From Thermococcus sp. 4557 (GTDB lineage: Archaea > Methanobacteriota_B > Thermococci > Thermococcales > Thermococcaceae): 64,000 nt of DNA. The position numbers and the translations under genes are program-made. Numbering within the stretch: the first letter of the stretch is position 1; each line of letters starts with the position of its first letter. The DNA lies in the NCBI RefSeq assembly GCF_000221185.1, contig NC_015865.1, positions 1,116,001-1,180,000 on the forward strand, in the 5' to 3' direction. This document shows, one piece after another, positions 54,495 to 63,299 of this stretch. Below the pieces are notes generated by a model. The model had not been told where the DNA came from. It was given only the letters and a program-made list of their open reading frames with translations, and did no database searches.

Positions 54495-55508
54495 TCACTT
54501 TTCTACCCCGTAATCACCTTTGTCTTGGCCATCAAGTTTTATTCCATGAAACTTCAATCTTGCCCAACCACCGAGTGTTCCGAGGGGGGCAAAGATTACC
54601 GTAAATATGTACAAAAGCCTAAACATCGTCAACAAAGATTCTTTGATAAACGACGCACTATAACTCTCCGAGATTAGCATTAAGCCCATCATCGCCCCAA
54701 GCCCATAAAGAACGCCGTAAAACAAGCCCCAGGCCCCGCTTTCGGCGTATTTTCTCTCCAGCAGTCCCTCTTCCACGAGCTTCTTCGTTACCTTGTAGTC
54801 TTTTTCAGACACAAGCGCGAAAAGCGCCCCAATTAGTGTGCTGAGGGCTATATTCTCGATTACGAACAGGTACAGCCCAGACGTGACCGCTACAAAACTT
54901 ACAACGGCTCTGATTTTAAGCATCCTGTCCGATATCTCATACCTATGAGCCATCATGGAGTAGTACCAGCTTGCCAGAACGAAGACGTAAAGTCCCATTG
55001 AGACGCTCTTTTCCAGACTTACCCCCGAGGAGTAGGCAATGATGAACACGAGGAGAGACGTTGAAAGCTCTTTAAGGAAGTTTCGCCAGGAATAGACGAC
55101 TTTCTCAAGTTTTTTCTCACTCTTCTCCTGCAGATTTGCCACAAGGAACAGCACAACTGAGCAGATTAGAAACAAAAAGCCAAGCATCTTAACGATTGGG
55201 ATAAAAGACGTGCCCGGTTTTGCAAACGCTACATAGATAAGCCCAAATAAAAGCAGTGCGAACCCAAACGAAATCAGAATAACCAGCATGAGCCGCATGT
55301 AAGACGATTTTAAAGATTGAGACCATCTCTGTCCTTTATCGGACCTTTTCCGGAGGATATGTGCTAAGGTGTAGAGAAGCGACAGGAGGCCCGCAAATAG
55401 GAAGCTTTTCCATAATGAAAGCGAAAGTGCATAGTGAAATAAAGCAGTCAGGAAAACCACCCCAACGAGAAAGTTTAGAAGGAGGAAACGTTTCTCCCTC
55501 CCATCCAT
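54495..55508 (-). CDS. Polytopic membrane protein, unknown
   Basis: A 337-residue protein with about nine hydrophobic segments, for example LLLNFLVGVVFLTALFHYAL, LMLVILISFGFALLLFGLIY and LLTMFRLLYIFTVIFAPLGT. No family is recognised. The composition is more AT-rich than surrounding core genes. It begins just after the stop of the gene at 55510, forming a two-gene unit of membrane proteins. Confidence 0.68.
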   Translation of the reverse strand: MDGREKRFLLLNFLVGVVFLTALFHYALSLSLWKSFLFAGLLSLLYTLAHILRKRSDKGQRWSQSLKSSYMRLMLVILISFGFALLLFGLIYVAFAKPGTSFIPIVKMLGFLFLICSVVLFLVANLQEKSEKKLEKVVYSWRNFLKELSTSLLVFIIAYSSGVSLEKSVSMGLYVFVLASWYYSMMAHRYEISDRMLKIRAVVSFVAVTSGLYLFVIENIALSTLIGALFALVSEKDYKVTKKLVEEGLLERKYAESGAWGLFYGVLYGLGAMMGLMLISESYSASFIKESLLTMFRLLYIFTVIFAPLGTLGGWARLKFHGIKLDGQDKGDYGVEK

Positions 55509-55509
55509 T

Positions 55510-56013
55510 TCATCTCACTTCCCCAAATCTTTTGGAGAACGGCTTGTAGCCAACGAGCTTTCCGATGAGGAGCGTTGTAAAGCCAAACCCCAACGTAAGG
55601 AGGAGAAATAATCCAATATTGCTCCTAACCTCGTCCCTGAAGACCGAAAGGGAAAGGATAAAGCCTACCGCAAGGCCGATCCAGAAGTACGTTATTTGGG
55701 GCCCATAATAAAGCAGTTTGTCAGTAAAAGCGTAGAATGTTGCAGCCACGCCCGCGCCGGCAAAGTAGGAATACGCGAGGTGCTCATTGTACGGGTAAAT
55801 TAGGGAGCCTATCAAGAATATTGTTGCAAAATTCCACAGGAGGGTTACAACTCTGTTTTCAAACCGCTTTGGAAGCACTGCACGAAGGAAGAGGAGCGAA
55901 ATGAGGATTACCAGCGTTAGATAGCCCATCTCTCTAAAAGGAACGAGAATGTTAAGTACCCCCACACCAATAGAGAGGAAAATGACTGAAATGAGCACAT
56001 AAGGCGTTCCCAC
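55510..56013 (-). CDS. Membrane protein, unknown
   Basis: A 167-residue protein with about six hydrophobic segments (YVLISVIFLSIGVGVLNILV; GYLTLVILISLLFLRAVL; ITYFWIGLAVGFILSLSVF). No family is recognised. The start is GTG 56013, supported by GGAGGTGA about 7 bases upstream. A TATA-like TACTTATAG at about 56055-56063 and an inverted repeat just upstream (56067-56089) form its promoter. It leads the unit with the 337-residue membrane protein. Confidence 0.68.
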   Translation of the reverse strand: MGTPYVLISVIFLSIGVGVLNILVPFREMGYLTLVILISLLFLRAVLPKRFENRVVTLLWNFATIFLIGSLIYPYNEHLAYSYFAGAGVAATFYAFTDKLLYYGPQITYFWIGLAVGFILSLSVFRDEVRSNIGLFLLLTLGFGFTTLLIGKLVGYKPFSKRFGEVR

Positions 56014-56066
56014 CGCCTGTCACCTCCACTCTATACTACAATGAGCAGCCAATCACTATAAGTATT

Positions 56067-56089
56067 TCGTTTAAAGTTGTATTAAACGA
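56067..56089. promoter_or_regulatory. Inverted repeat upstream of the TATA box
   Basis: TCGTTTAA-AGTTGTA-TTAAACGA has perfect 8-base arms. It lies directly upstream of the TATA box of the minus-strand gene at 56013, where archaeal activators often bind; binding over the BRE could also repress. Confidence 0.5.
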
Positions 56090-56158
56090 CGCTTTTTCTG
56101 TAGTATTTTTCAGTTTTCAACGAAACAAGCATAAGTGTGCAAGCAAGGGCACAAAATT

Positions 56159-56241
56159 CATCTATCCAAAACCTTCACTTTCAGCCCGTACTCTTTGAAG
56201 CGCTCAAAATCGCTGTCACGGGTAAAGAGTTCTAGTGGACA
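56159..56241 (-). pseudogene. C-terminal relic of a PIN-domain (VapC-like) toxin
   Basis: A minus-strand frame reads CPLELFTRDSDFERFKEYG and LKVKVLDR before the stop at 56159-56161. T-R-D-x-D-F is the last conserved acidic motif of PIN nucleases, and the ending matches VapC C-termini. The first about 100 residues with the catalytic Asp residues are missing, so the toxin is dead. It follows the antitoxin-like frame at 56244 in the same direction, as in vapBC operons. Confidence 0.65.
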
Positions 56242-56243
56242 CC

Positions 56244-56405
56244 TCAACCCGAGCACGGAACCCACCCGTTCATCCATTCCTCAACTTCTTTCAGCGTTTT
56301 TCTAAGTTTCTCAACTTCTTCCTCGCTCATGCTCCCAAACGCAATCATCAGAACGTCAATGTTACCTTTCTTCTCCCGCCTTGAGAAACTCTCTCCGTCT
56401 GCCAT
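56244..56405 (-). CDS. Antitoxin-like small protein, remnant of a vapBC-type locus
   Basis: A 53-residue protein ([20 protein letters not shown]; then [18 protein letters not shown]). The small acidic helical pattern and its position upstream of a PIN-domain relic suggest a VapB-type antitoxin, possibly with its N-terminal DNA-binding part missing. ATG 56405 is a better start than ATG 56426 for length, but no clear ribosome site supports either. With the toxin truncated it may no longer be under selection. Confidence 0.5.
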   Translation of the reverse strand: MADGESFSRREKKGNIDVLMIAFGSMSEEEVEKLRKTLKEVEEWMNGWVPCSG

Positions 56406-56443
56406 GTTCAAAAGTAGGGCTTTCAATTACTTAACTTTTCCCG

Positions 56444-57223
56444 TTACCCAAAAACAATCCTCCACGCGACCCACAGCTGAAGGATCACGATGACCGTCAG
56501 CGCCAGCGCCGTCAGCTTTCTGCTCTTCCTCGGCCCGTAGAGGCCGGTTATACCGAACAGGAAGTTCAGCCCAGAAAGCTCAAGGAGCAAGCTTACCAAT
56601 TCCGTTTTCCGCCCAAAGGCCATTAGTTCCCCAACGAAGTCATCACCAGATGGATAGCCGGAGTGGAGCGCTATGAGCCTGACCGCGACGAGGATTGCCG
56701 TGTAGATGAGGTTCTGCTTTATGGGAACCTCAATCAGGAAGTCCCTGCTAGGTTCCCTCCCGGTAAAGAGCCTGTAAAGGGAGTGGGGGAAGATAATAAC
56801 CCAGATAAACATCGAGATGAGAAGAACGAAGAAGGCGAAGATTTCAGCGAACATCGCGACTCCGCTTAAAAGTCCCATTATCGGGTCTCCAGTCGCCAGA
56901 AGGACCCACGCAAAGAGTCCCCAAAAGATAAGGGCGTCGCCGACGATGTTGAACACCTCTTTCGGAAGGTAGAGCCTGCCGTGGGTTTTCTCGATTATCT
57001 CGGACAGTCTTTTGATGTCCTCCCGCGAATAGCCGTAGCGTTCGAGGGTCTTACCAACGAAGTGAAGCGCCACGAGGAGAAAAGGAATGAGAAGGAGGAA
57101 AATCGCGAAGATGTTCATGGCGTTTAGGTGTTCCCTTACTGGGGGAATGATAAACCAGAGGACGAGCCAAAATACGATGATGAAGACCCACGGGAGGAGG
57201 TAGTCCCTAACAAAGACCCGCAT
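56444..57223 (-). CDS. Polytopic membrane protein, unknown
   Basis: A 259-residue protein with about six membrane helices (LPWVFIIVFWLVLWFIIPP; IFAIFLLLIPFLLVALHFVG; ALIFWGLFAWVLLATGD and others) and a middle cytosolic loop KTLERYGYSREDIKRLSEII. No family is recognised. ATG 57223 is chosen in place of 57343: a TATA-like GGTTATTTAC near 57243-57253 lies about 26 bases upstream, so the mRNA is probably leaderless and the longer frame would overlap the radical SAM gene. Confidence 0.7.
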   Translation of the reverse strand: MRVFVRDYLLPWVFIIVFWLVLWFIIPPVREHLNAMNIFAIFLLLIPFLLVALHFVGKTLERYGYSREDIKRLSEIIEKTHGRLYLPKEVFNIVGDALIFWGLFAWVLLATGDPIMGLLSGVAMFAEIFAFFVLLISMFIWVIIFPHSLYRLFTGREPSRDFLIEVPIKQNLIYTAILVAVRLIALHSGYPSGDDFVGELMAFGRKTELVSLLLELSGLNFLFGITGLYGPRKSRKLTALALTVIVILQLWVAWRIVFG

Positions 57224-57339
57224 GGCCGTTAATATTCCCGGGGGTAAATAACCTTTTCGAAATCCTTGGAACTTATGCCCCCGTAAGTTGCTTACGCCCT
57301 CGGAACCAGCAACTAGGGGGATAAAATAATAGCGGGAAC

Positions 57340-58425
57340 TCACGGCAACGGAACCCTCTCGACCTCAAGCCTATCGAAGGTCGGGTACTCCTCGACGATG
57401 AAGAACCTCACGTCGCCCTCTATTGCCTCAGCCAGCTCGACGGCGACCTCTTCCGGCATCTCAATCCTGCCCTTTTCCCTGTTGATGTACAGCCACTCCG
57501 GTGGAACCTCTGCATCCTCCACGAGAAGCGCGTAGAGCTCGTCGAGGTCGTCGTATTCGGCTATGCCAAACCGGAGCGTCCCGTCCTCGGTTATCTCCAT
57601 GTAGGGTTTAGCGACCTTCCTCGCCATCCTCCTCAGCCTGTTCTTGAGCTGGACGGCGTCCTTCAGCTTGGCCGTGCACAGGTGGTAGCTCAGCGAGGTG
57701 TTCTCCTCGCCCCATTCAAGGAGCTTCAGGCCCAGCTCAAGGGAACCCTTTATGGCGGCGCTCTCGTCGCTCACCGGCTGGTAGCCCATATCCAAAAGCG
57801 TCTTGAGCGTCATCTCGCTGTACTCCAGTTCGTTCACGTTGAGGAACTTCGCGCCGAGCTCGTCGAGGAACTCAGCGTACCATCTCATCCTCTCGAACTG
57901 GCCCGGAATCGAGGGTATCTCGCCGCCGACGTCCCAGTCGAAGTCGAAGGCGTTCCTAATGTTCTCGATTTCAACTTTGAAGAGCTTTGAGTTCGGGTTG
58001 AAGAGATCAGGATGAAAGCGTATCTCATCTAAACCTGCATCGTAGAGCTTTTCGAGGTTCTTCTTCGTGGCCAAAGCTCCGGTGGTGTAGAGGTGAACGT
58101 GGAAGTCCTCGCCGAAGGCCTCCTTGAGAACCCGTATATACTCAGCCGTCCTGTCAAGCCTCGCGAGCGGGTCTCCGCCGGTAACGCCGGCCCCCCTGGC
58201 CTCCATCAGAAGGGCCTCTTCGATCACATCATCCAGGCTTTTGACGGGCCTCTCGTTGGCATAGACGACGTCTCCCCTTCTCACCTCGCTCAGCGGGCAG
58301 TAGAAGCAGTCCCTCGGGCAGACCCCGGTCGTGAAGAGGACGAGCTTCTCACCTCTAACGCAGAGCTGGCAGCCCCTGGGGAGCTCTCTCACAGCGTACG
58401 AAAAGTAAGGCGTCTCCCAGACCAT
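57340..58425 (-). CDS. Radical SAM protein (COG2108 type)
   Basis: A 361-residue enzyme. The [4Fe-4S] binding motif [10 protein letters not shown] (CxxxCxxC) is near residue 36, followed by [18 protein letters not shown] (the GGDP glycine motif) and [12 protein letters not shown]. An additional pair [12 protein letters not shown] precedes the cluster motif. Relatives of this archaeal group have no settled function. It is divergent from rnp2 across 66 bases. Confidence 0.87.
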   Translation of the reverse strand: MVWETPYFSYAVRELPRGCQLCVRGEKLVLFTTGVCPRDCFYCPLSEVRRGDVVYANERPVKSLDDVIEEALLMEARGAGVTGGDPLARLDRTAEYIRVLKEAFGEDFHVHLYTTGALATKKNLEKLYDAGLDEIRFHPDLFNPNSKLFKVEIENIRNAFDFDWDVGGEIPSIPGQFERMRWYAEFLDELGAKFLNVNELEYSEMTLKTLLDMGYQPVSDESAAIKGSLELGLKLLEWGEENTSLSYHLCTAKLKDAVQLKNRLRRMARKVAKPYMEITEDGTLRFGIAEYDDLDELYALLVEDAEVPPEWLYINREKGRIEMPEEVAVELAEAIEGDVRFFIVEEYPTFDRLEVERVPLP

Positions 58426-58491
58426 CGACTCACCTCGCTAACCCTAAACGCGGGGGAGAGCTTAAAAAGGTTGGCGGGCAAAGTTGTGCAG

Positions 58492-58860
58492 ATGCCTATG
58501 AGGGAGAAGCCGAAGTACCTGCCGCCCACCCTGAGGGACAAGCACCGCTACATAGCCTTTCAGGTCATCGGGGAGAGGCCGTTTAAGAAGGATGAGATAA
58601 AGAGGGCCATATGGGATGCGAGCATCTCAACGCTGGGAACCCTCGGCTCGGCGAGGGCAAAGCCCTGGTTCATCAAGTTCGACGAGAAGAGCCAGACCGG
58701 AATCGTAAGGGTTGACAGGAAGCACGTGGAGGAGCTGCGCTTCGCCCTGACGCTGGTCACCCACATAAACGGCTCAAGGGCTATTTTCAGAACCCTCGGC
58801 GTTTCTGGAACGATAAAAAGATTGAAAAGGAAGTTCCTGGCCGATTACGGATGGAAGTGA
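58492..58860 (+). CDS. rnp2: Ribonuclease P protein component 2 (Pop5 homologue)
   Basis: A 122-residue protein reading [40 protein letters not shown] and [20 protein letters not shown], the conserved Pop5/Rnp2 pattern. It pairs with Rpp30 in archaeal RNase P to mature tRNA 5' ends. GCTTAAAAAGG at about 58460-58470 is the TATA box, 26 bases before ATG 58492, which supports this start over ATG 58498 and over the long upstream frame. The mRNA is probably leaderless. Confidence 0.93.
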   Translation: MPMREKPKYLPPTLRDKHRYIAFQVIGERPFKKDEIKRAIWDASISTLGTLGSARAKPWFIKFDEKSQTGIVRVDRKHVEELRFALTLVTHINGSRAIFRTLGVSGTIKRLKRKFLADYGWK

Positions 58861-58915
58861 ACTACCCCTCCCTTTCGGAAGGGTCTTCCCGCCCGAGAAG
58901 ATAAAAGGGAAAGAA

Positions 58916-61780
58916 TCACCCCATAGCGACTATTGTGATGTCGTCGCCCGCGCTGAAGCCGCTGGCGTCGCCCTGGCTTGAACCGGGAAGGGGTATATCC
59001 GAACCGAACTCTGTGTCGCTCCAAAGGCCCACGAGGTAGTTGAGATCCCCGTAGGCGTCGAGGTTCTGATAGACGTGGGTGAGGAAGTAGTACGTCCCCG
59101 CGGCGGTGCTGTCGGCATCGGTGCCGTAGATGGTCACGACCAGGGCCCCGGTGGTTCTGTCATTGAAGAACTGGATTATGAAGTATCCCCGGGTAACGTC
59201 CCACCACGGGTTGGGAACCAGCCATACAAAGTTCCCCTGCGGAGAAACTATGGTTATGTTGCCGTTACCTAGCTCCATGTGGACGAGGGCCAGGTTCTCG
59301 TACTCGGCCGTCACATCGTTGACCAGCGGGCCTCCAACGGATATAACCACGTCTCCCTTGACAGCCTCTCCCATGGAGAACTCCCCGGACAGTCTGGAAA
59401 TTGTACGGACGTCCAGGGGGAGGGTACGGGACATGTACTGCGCCGTCGAAAAGGCATCGGGACTGCTCAGGTCGTTGAACACAAGGAAAACCCTGCTGGC
59501 GTTCTGAACGGCCAGGGAATATGAGCCGATACTGGCGTACTGCTCCCCAACGGCCCTCAGGACGTCGCCTACATTAACGTCTGGCTGGTGCCTGGGGTCG
59601 ATGAAGTTCGGGTAGTAGCCGAGCGGTGAGTACCAGTAGTAAATCTGCCAGTCAGGGTACATGCTTCCAAGACCACCGGCACCCCAACCACCGGTGTAAA
59701 GGTTCCACTCGTAAGTGCTGGCAGGTTTCCTGAAAACAATCTCGCTCGCCTTCTGCCTGTTAAGAAGCATCCTATCAACCTTGAAACCCACGTAGTTCTC
59801 GATTAAATCCGAGATGTAAAGGCCCACATCCTTCCTCTCATCCTCGGTACGGATGACGAACTTGACCTCAACCGGCTGGCCGTCGAAGTACCAGTAACCG
59901 TCGTCCCTCTTCTCCAGGGTGTGACCATACCTGGTGACCTGCTCCACAGCCTTCGCCATTCCCTCGTCGATGAGCTTCATGGCATAGTTGAAGTCTCCGT
60001 TCTCCTTGAGCCCAAGGGCGCGGTAGACGGGGGTGAAGTATTTGGAGGCCGGATCGTTTGGGGTTATACCACTGAGGGCCGGGGCAGCCCCGCCATGGTA
60101 GATATTATCTACTATATACCTGCGGTTCACGAGGTAGTTGAATGCAAATCGTATCTCCCTGACCGCGAAGGGATTGAAGTAGGTCCCGGTATCAAGGGTC
60201 ACGATCGGGGCGTCCTTGTCAGGGTCATGGTAGGGATTGAGGGTCAGCTCGATGGAGGACGAGGCCACATTATAAAGACGAAGGTTGTACAGGAGGTCCT
60301 CACTAAGACCCTGGTACTTGTTGGCACCAAAGGCGACGAGACCCAAGTCGATGTCCCCGTGCGCAACCTGTAGGAGAAGGGTATCCTCGTTCTGGAAACC
60401 ATAGAACTCAATAACGTCGGCGTAACCGTCCTTCGGGAGCTTGGGGTCGTCATTGAAGGTGCTCCTCTGACCGTTGAACTTGACGAGCTTGAGGTAAAGG
60501 TTCTCCGGGGAGTACATATCAAGAATGTACGGACCGTTGCTGATCACGAAGTGGCCGTAGGTGGAGTAGAAGTCCAAGTCGGCGTTCATCCTCGATGCGG
60601 CCGAGTTCCAGTCAATGCCGGGGAAAGTGCTCATGGCCCCGCCGGAGGATATTGCCTGGATGACCTTGGAGAGGTCATCGACGTGCTCCTTTGTGAGCAG
60701 GTCGAGCTGTACAGTACTCTCATCACTACTGCTGAAGGAGTACCTGCGGTTAATTCCATAAGCGTTCCCGTTCGCCACCAGCTCTCCCATGGCCCAGTAC
60801 ATATCCCACGGCATGCTCGGGTAAAGGATGTAGTTGCCGGCGGTGATGTCGTCCGCGAATGGGTGGGCATAGCTACCGTAAACCACGTAACCGTTGTCAG
60901 TGAACTGGAAGCCGAGGAAGGTCTGGAAGGTGGCGGCCGTGTCACTCAGGGCGCTGTCGTAGTACGGATCACCAGGGACGTCCCTAAAAGCCCAGGTGTA
61001 ATAGAAAGCGATGTAGTTCTTGATGTCGTCAACGGCCATCCTCACGCCGTTCTGCCACTCACCCATGTCACAGGTGACGGTGACCTTAGCCTTGGCGGTC
61101 TCGCCAGCTTGGGCCGCAATCCAGCCCTGGGTCTGGTTGTAGATGACCGCATCGTCCGGAACGGTGAACTCGCCCCTCTCGAGGGTCCACTTGCACCTGT
61201 ACGGGACGTAGATTCCATCGAAGTTGATGGTTCCGCCGGTGTCGTGGATGAGGTCCCAGAGCCTGATGCTGTAAACATCAGTGATACCTCCAACCGGGTT
61301 TATGGCACTCATGAGGAGGGCATCCAAGGCAAGCTGCCCCACCCTCAAGCGCTTGTCCTGGGTCTTGGCGCTCATGAGGCTCCACCTGCTGGCAATACCA
61401 ACGCTCGGGTCGCTGATGATGTCGGTAACCCTCTCCTTGTTAACCGGGTAGAACTCCCAGTTCTCAACGAGGAAAATCCTGACGCTGTCCATCAGCCCCA
61501 TCGCCAGCCCAAGCCTCTGAAGGTCCCAGTACTGGTCGGTACTGTTGATGACGACGGTAGTGTTGGTGGCAGGGTCGGTGTACTGGGTCATGAGCAGGAG
61601 GTAGCCGATCTCCTTGGTGGTCCAGTTGAACATCGGTGCCAGGCTCTCCGGCGTGTAGTAGTTCAGGTCAAGGGCGTTGGCTCCGTAATAGACGTCCCTT
61701 GAGACTGCCTTTGCCTGCACCCCAGGCACGGCAGCAGCGGCCACCAGCAGAACCATCAACACCGCGGCGAACCGTTTCAT
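58916..61780 (-). CDS. Family 5 (oligopeptide-type) solute-binding protein with shared C-terminal surface domain
   Basis: A 954-residue secreted protein with signal peptide MKRFAAVLMVLLVAAAAVPG. The main part resembles SBP_bac_5 proteins: FAVREIRFAFNYLVNRRYIV, GGAAPALSGITPNDPASKYF, then a later PSTYEWNLYTGGWGAGG-like lobe. The last 150 residues are not part of that family. They hold GDVVISVGGPLVN, NPWWDVTRGYFIIQFF, YGTDADSTAAGTYYFL, DLNYLVGLW and DASGFSAGDDITIV, like the ends of the genes at 25678 and 28791. No permease or ATPase genes are nearby, so this binding protein stands alone. Upstream TATA-like sequences lie near 61825-61850. Confidence 0.82.
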   Translation of the reverse strand: MKRFAAVLMVLLVAAAAVPGVQAKAVSRDVYYGANALDLNYYTPESLAPMFNWTTKEIGYLLLMTQYTDPATNTTVVINSTDQYWDLQRLGLAMGLMDSVRIFLVENWEFYPVNKERVTDIISDPSVGIASRWSLMSAKTQDKRLRVGQLALDALLMSAINPVGGITDVYSIRLWDLIHDTGGTINFDGIYVPYRCKWTLERGEFTVPDDAVIYNQTQGWIAAQAGETAKAKVTVTCDMGEWQNGVRMAVDDIKNYIAFYYTWAFRDVPGDPYYDSALSDTAATFQTFLGFQFTDNGYVVYGSYAHPFADDITAGNYILYPSMPWDMYWAMGELVANGNAYGINRRYSFSSSDESTVQLDLLTKEHVDDLSKVIQAISSGGAMSTFPGIDWNSAASRMNADLDFYSTYGHFVISNGPYILDMYSPENLYLKLVKFNGQRSTFNDDPKLPKDGYADVIEFYGFQNEDTLLLQVAHGDIDLGLVAFGANKYQGLSEDLLYNLRLYNVASSSIELTLNPYHDPDKDAPIVTLDTGTYFNPFAVREIRFAFNYLVNRRYIVDNIYHGGAAPALSGITPNDPASKYFTPVYRALGLKENGDFNYAMKLIDEGMAKAVEQVTRYGHTLEKRDDGYWYFDGQPVEVKFVIRTEDERKDVGLYISDLIENYVGFKVDRMLLNRQKASEIVFRKPASTYEWNLYTGGWGAGGLGSMYPDWQIYYWYSPLGYYPNFIDPRHQPDVNVGDVLRAVGEQYASIGSYSLAVQNASRVFLVFNDLSSPDAFSTAQYMSRTLPLDVRTISRLSGEFSMGEAVKGDVVISVGGPLVNDVTAEYENLALVHMELGNGNITIVSPQGNFVWLVPNPWWDVTRGYFIIQFFNDRTTGALVVTIYGTDADSTAAGTYYFLTHVYQNLDAYGDLNYLVGLWSDTEFGSDIPLPGSSQGDASGFSAGDDITIVAMG

Positions 61781-61889
61781 TTATTCCCCCTCCTAGCAGT
61801 AACACAGAATAGGTTGAAAAGAGTATTTAAAAGAATTTTCTATTCAGATTTTGCTTACTCAGTATATAAGTTAGCAAAAAATGGAAACC

Positions 61890-63242
61890 TCAGCGGAGGA
61901 ACGGAACGGCCCTGTCAGCCGCCCCCTCGTAAACCCTCATGTATCTCCCGCAGGCGTTCTCCCACATGAAGTCTTTCCTCGCCCTCTTTTTCCCGTTCTC
62001 ACGGAGCTTTCTCAGGGTTGCATCGTCCAGCTCCTTGGCGAGAACCATCGCCCTGGCCAACGCGAAAGCGTCCCTCGGGGGGACGAGCAGTCCCGTGGCG
62101 TTCTCCGGGTCGGAGTTGAGGTCTATTACCGTGTCCTTTATTCCCCCGACGGAGCTGCCTATGGGGATTGCGCCGAGGCACATGGCTTCAAGCTGCACCA
62201 GACCAAAGGGCTCGAAGTACGATGGGATTATCACAAAGTCCACCGAACCGTAGAGCTCTCTTACGGTCTCCCTGCTGAGGAGCTCGGTAATCACCCTGAC
62301 GTTCTCGGGGAAGCGGTTTTGCACTGCCTTGGCCCAGGCCTCCAGGCCGGGGTCGCCCTTGCCGATTATGAGGAACCTCATGTCCTTGAAGGCAGGGTCT
62401 GAAGAGAGTATCTCTATCGCCCGGAGGAGGGTGTCAACTCCTTTCTGGGCCCTGTCGAAGCGTCCTATGAACATGAAGGCCTTCCCATCGCTCAGACCGA
62501 AGCGCGCTAAGACGCGCCTCCTTCTCTCCTCCCTGGGGAGGTCCTTCGTCTCCATGAGCTCCTCGTTCCAGAAGGAGCAGTCTATGCCGTTGAAGACGTG
62601 CGTAACCTTGCCGTCGAAGTGCCTGAAGAAATCCCACTCCTCCCACAGGTAGCTCCTGCTCACCGTCGTGACCATGTCGGCGATGTAACAGGCTGTATGC
62701 TCGGGGTCTATCTCGGGGTAGGGGGCGAGTTCAGCGAGGTTGGCTTCGCCGAAGTATTGGGCCGAAATTTTCGCCTTGTTGAGCCGGTGAACCGTGAAAA
62801 CGCTCCTTATACCGAAGTACTTCCTCATGAGACCGAGGGCAAATACTGTGTGCCAGTCGTGGGCGTGGATTACGTCAGGCTTGAAGGTTTCAATCAGCCC
62901 GTTCATCAGCCCAACGCTCGCCTTCCCAAAGAGAACCGCCTTCCTGAGCAGGCCCTCCCAGCTCGGGCCGTAAACATCCTTCTCACTGAGGAACCCCCCT
63001 CCGAGGGAGTAGACAGCAACACCGTTCTGCTCACGCTTTCTGACGGTTATATGGACCGGCTCCCCAAACGCCGAGACCCTGAATGAGCCGACGACTTCAC
63101 CGAGGTTCTTTCCGTGGTCGGGAGTGAAAACGACGACCTCGCTTCCCAGTTCGGCAAGTCCCTCCGCTATGCTGGTTATCGCCTCGGCAAGGCCGCCCAC
63201 CTTGACGGGCAGGTACTCAAACCCAAGGATAAGAATCCTCAT
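61890..63242 (-). CDS. glgA: Glycogen synthase, GT5 family
   Basis: A 450-residue retaining glucosyltransferase that extends alpha-1,4-glucan from UDP- or ADP-glucose. It opens MRILILGFEYLPVKVGGLAE with the KxGGL nucleotide-sugar loop. HAHDWHT and VTTVSRSYLWEEWDF follow, then IGRFDRAQKGVDTLLRAIEI and VIIPSYFEPFGLVQLEAMCL with the E-x7-E motif. ATG 63242 with GGTGGTG upstream is preferred to GTG 63251. It sits beside the TrmB-family regulator gene, a known Thermococcales neighbourhood for glycogen and maltodextrin metabolism. Confidence 0.93.
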   Translation of the reverse strand: MRILILGFEYLPVKVGGLAEAITSIAEGLAELGSEVVVFTPDHGKNLGEVVGSFRVSAFGEPVHITVRKREQNGVAVYSLGGGFLSEKDVYGPSWEGLLRKAVLFGKASVGLMNGLIETFKPDVIHAHDWHTVFALGLMRKYFGIRSVFTVHRLNKAKISAQYFGEANLAELAPYPEIDPEHTACYIADMVTTVSRSYLWEEWDFFRHFDGKVTHVFNGIDCSFWNEELMETKDLPREERRRRVLARFGLSDGKAFMFIGRFDRAQKGVDTLLRAIEILSSDPAFKDMRFLIIGKGDPGLEAWAKAVQNRFPENVRVITELLSRETVRELYGSVDFVIIPSYFEPFGLVQLEAMCLGAIPIGSSVGGIKDTVIDLNSDPENATGLLVPPRDAFALARAMVLAKELDDATLRKLRENGKKRARKDFMWENACGRYMRVYEGAADRAVPFLR

Positions 63243-63299
63243 TGACACCACCTACCTGATGAACCAGTGGATTGAAGATGAAGAAGGAAAAAGAGGCGC

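Noticed and set aside
60551-61702. 383-codon plus-strand frame opposite the solute-binding protein
   Set aside because: Shadow of the minus-strand gene; no ribosome site, no family pattern.
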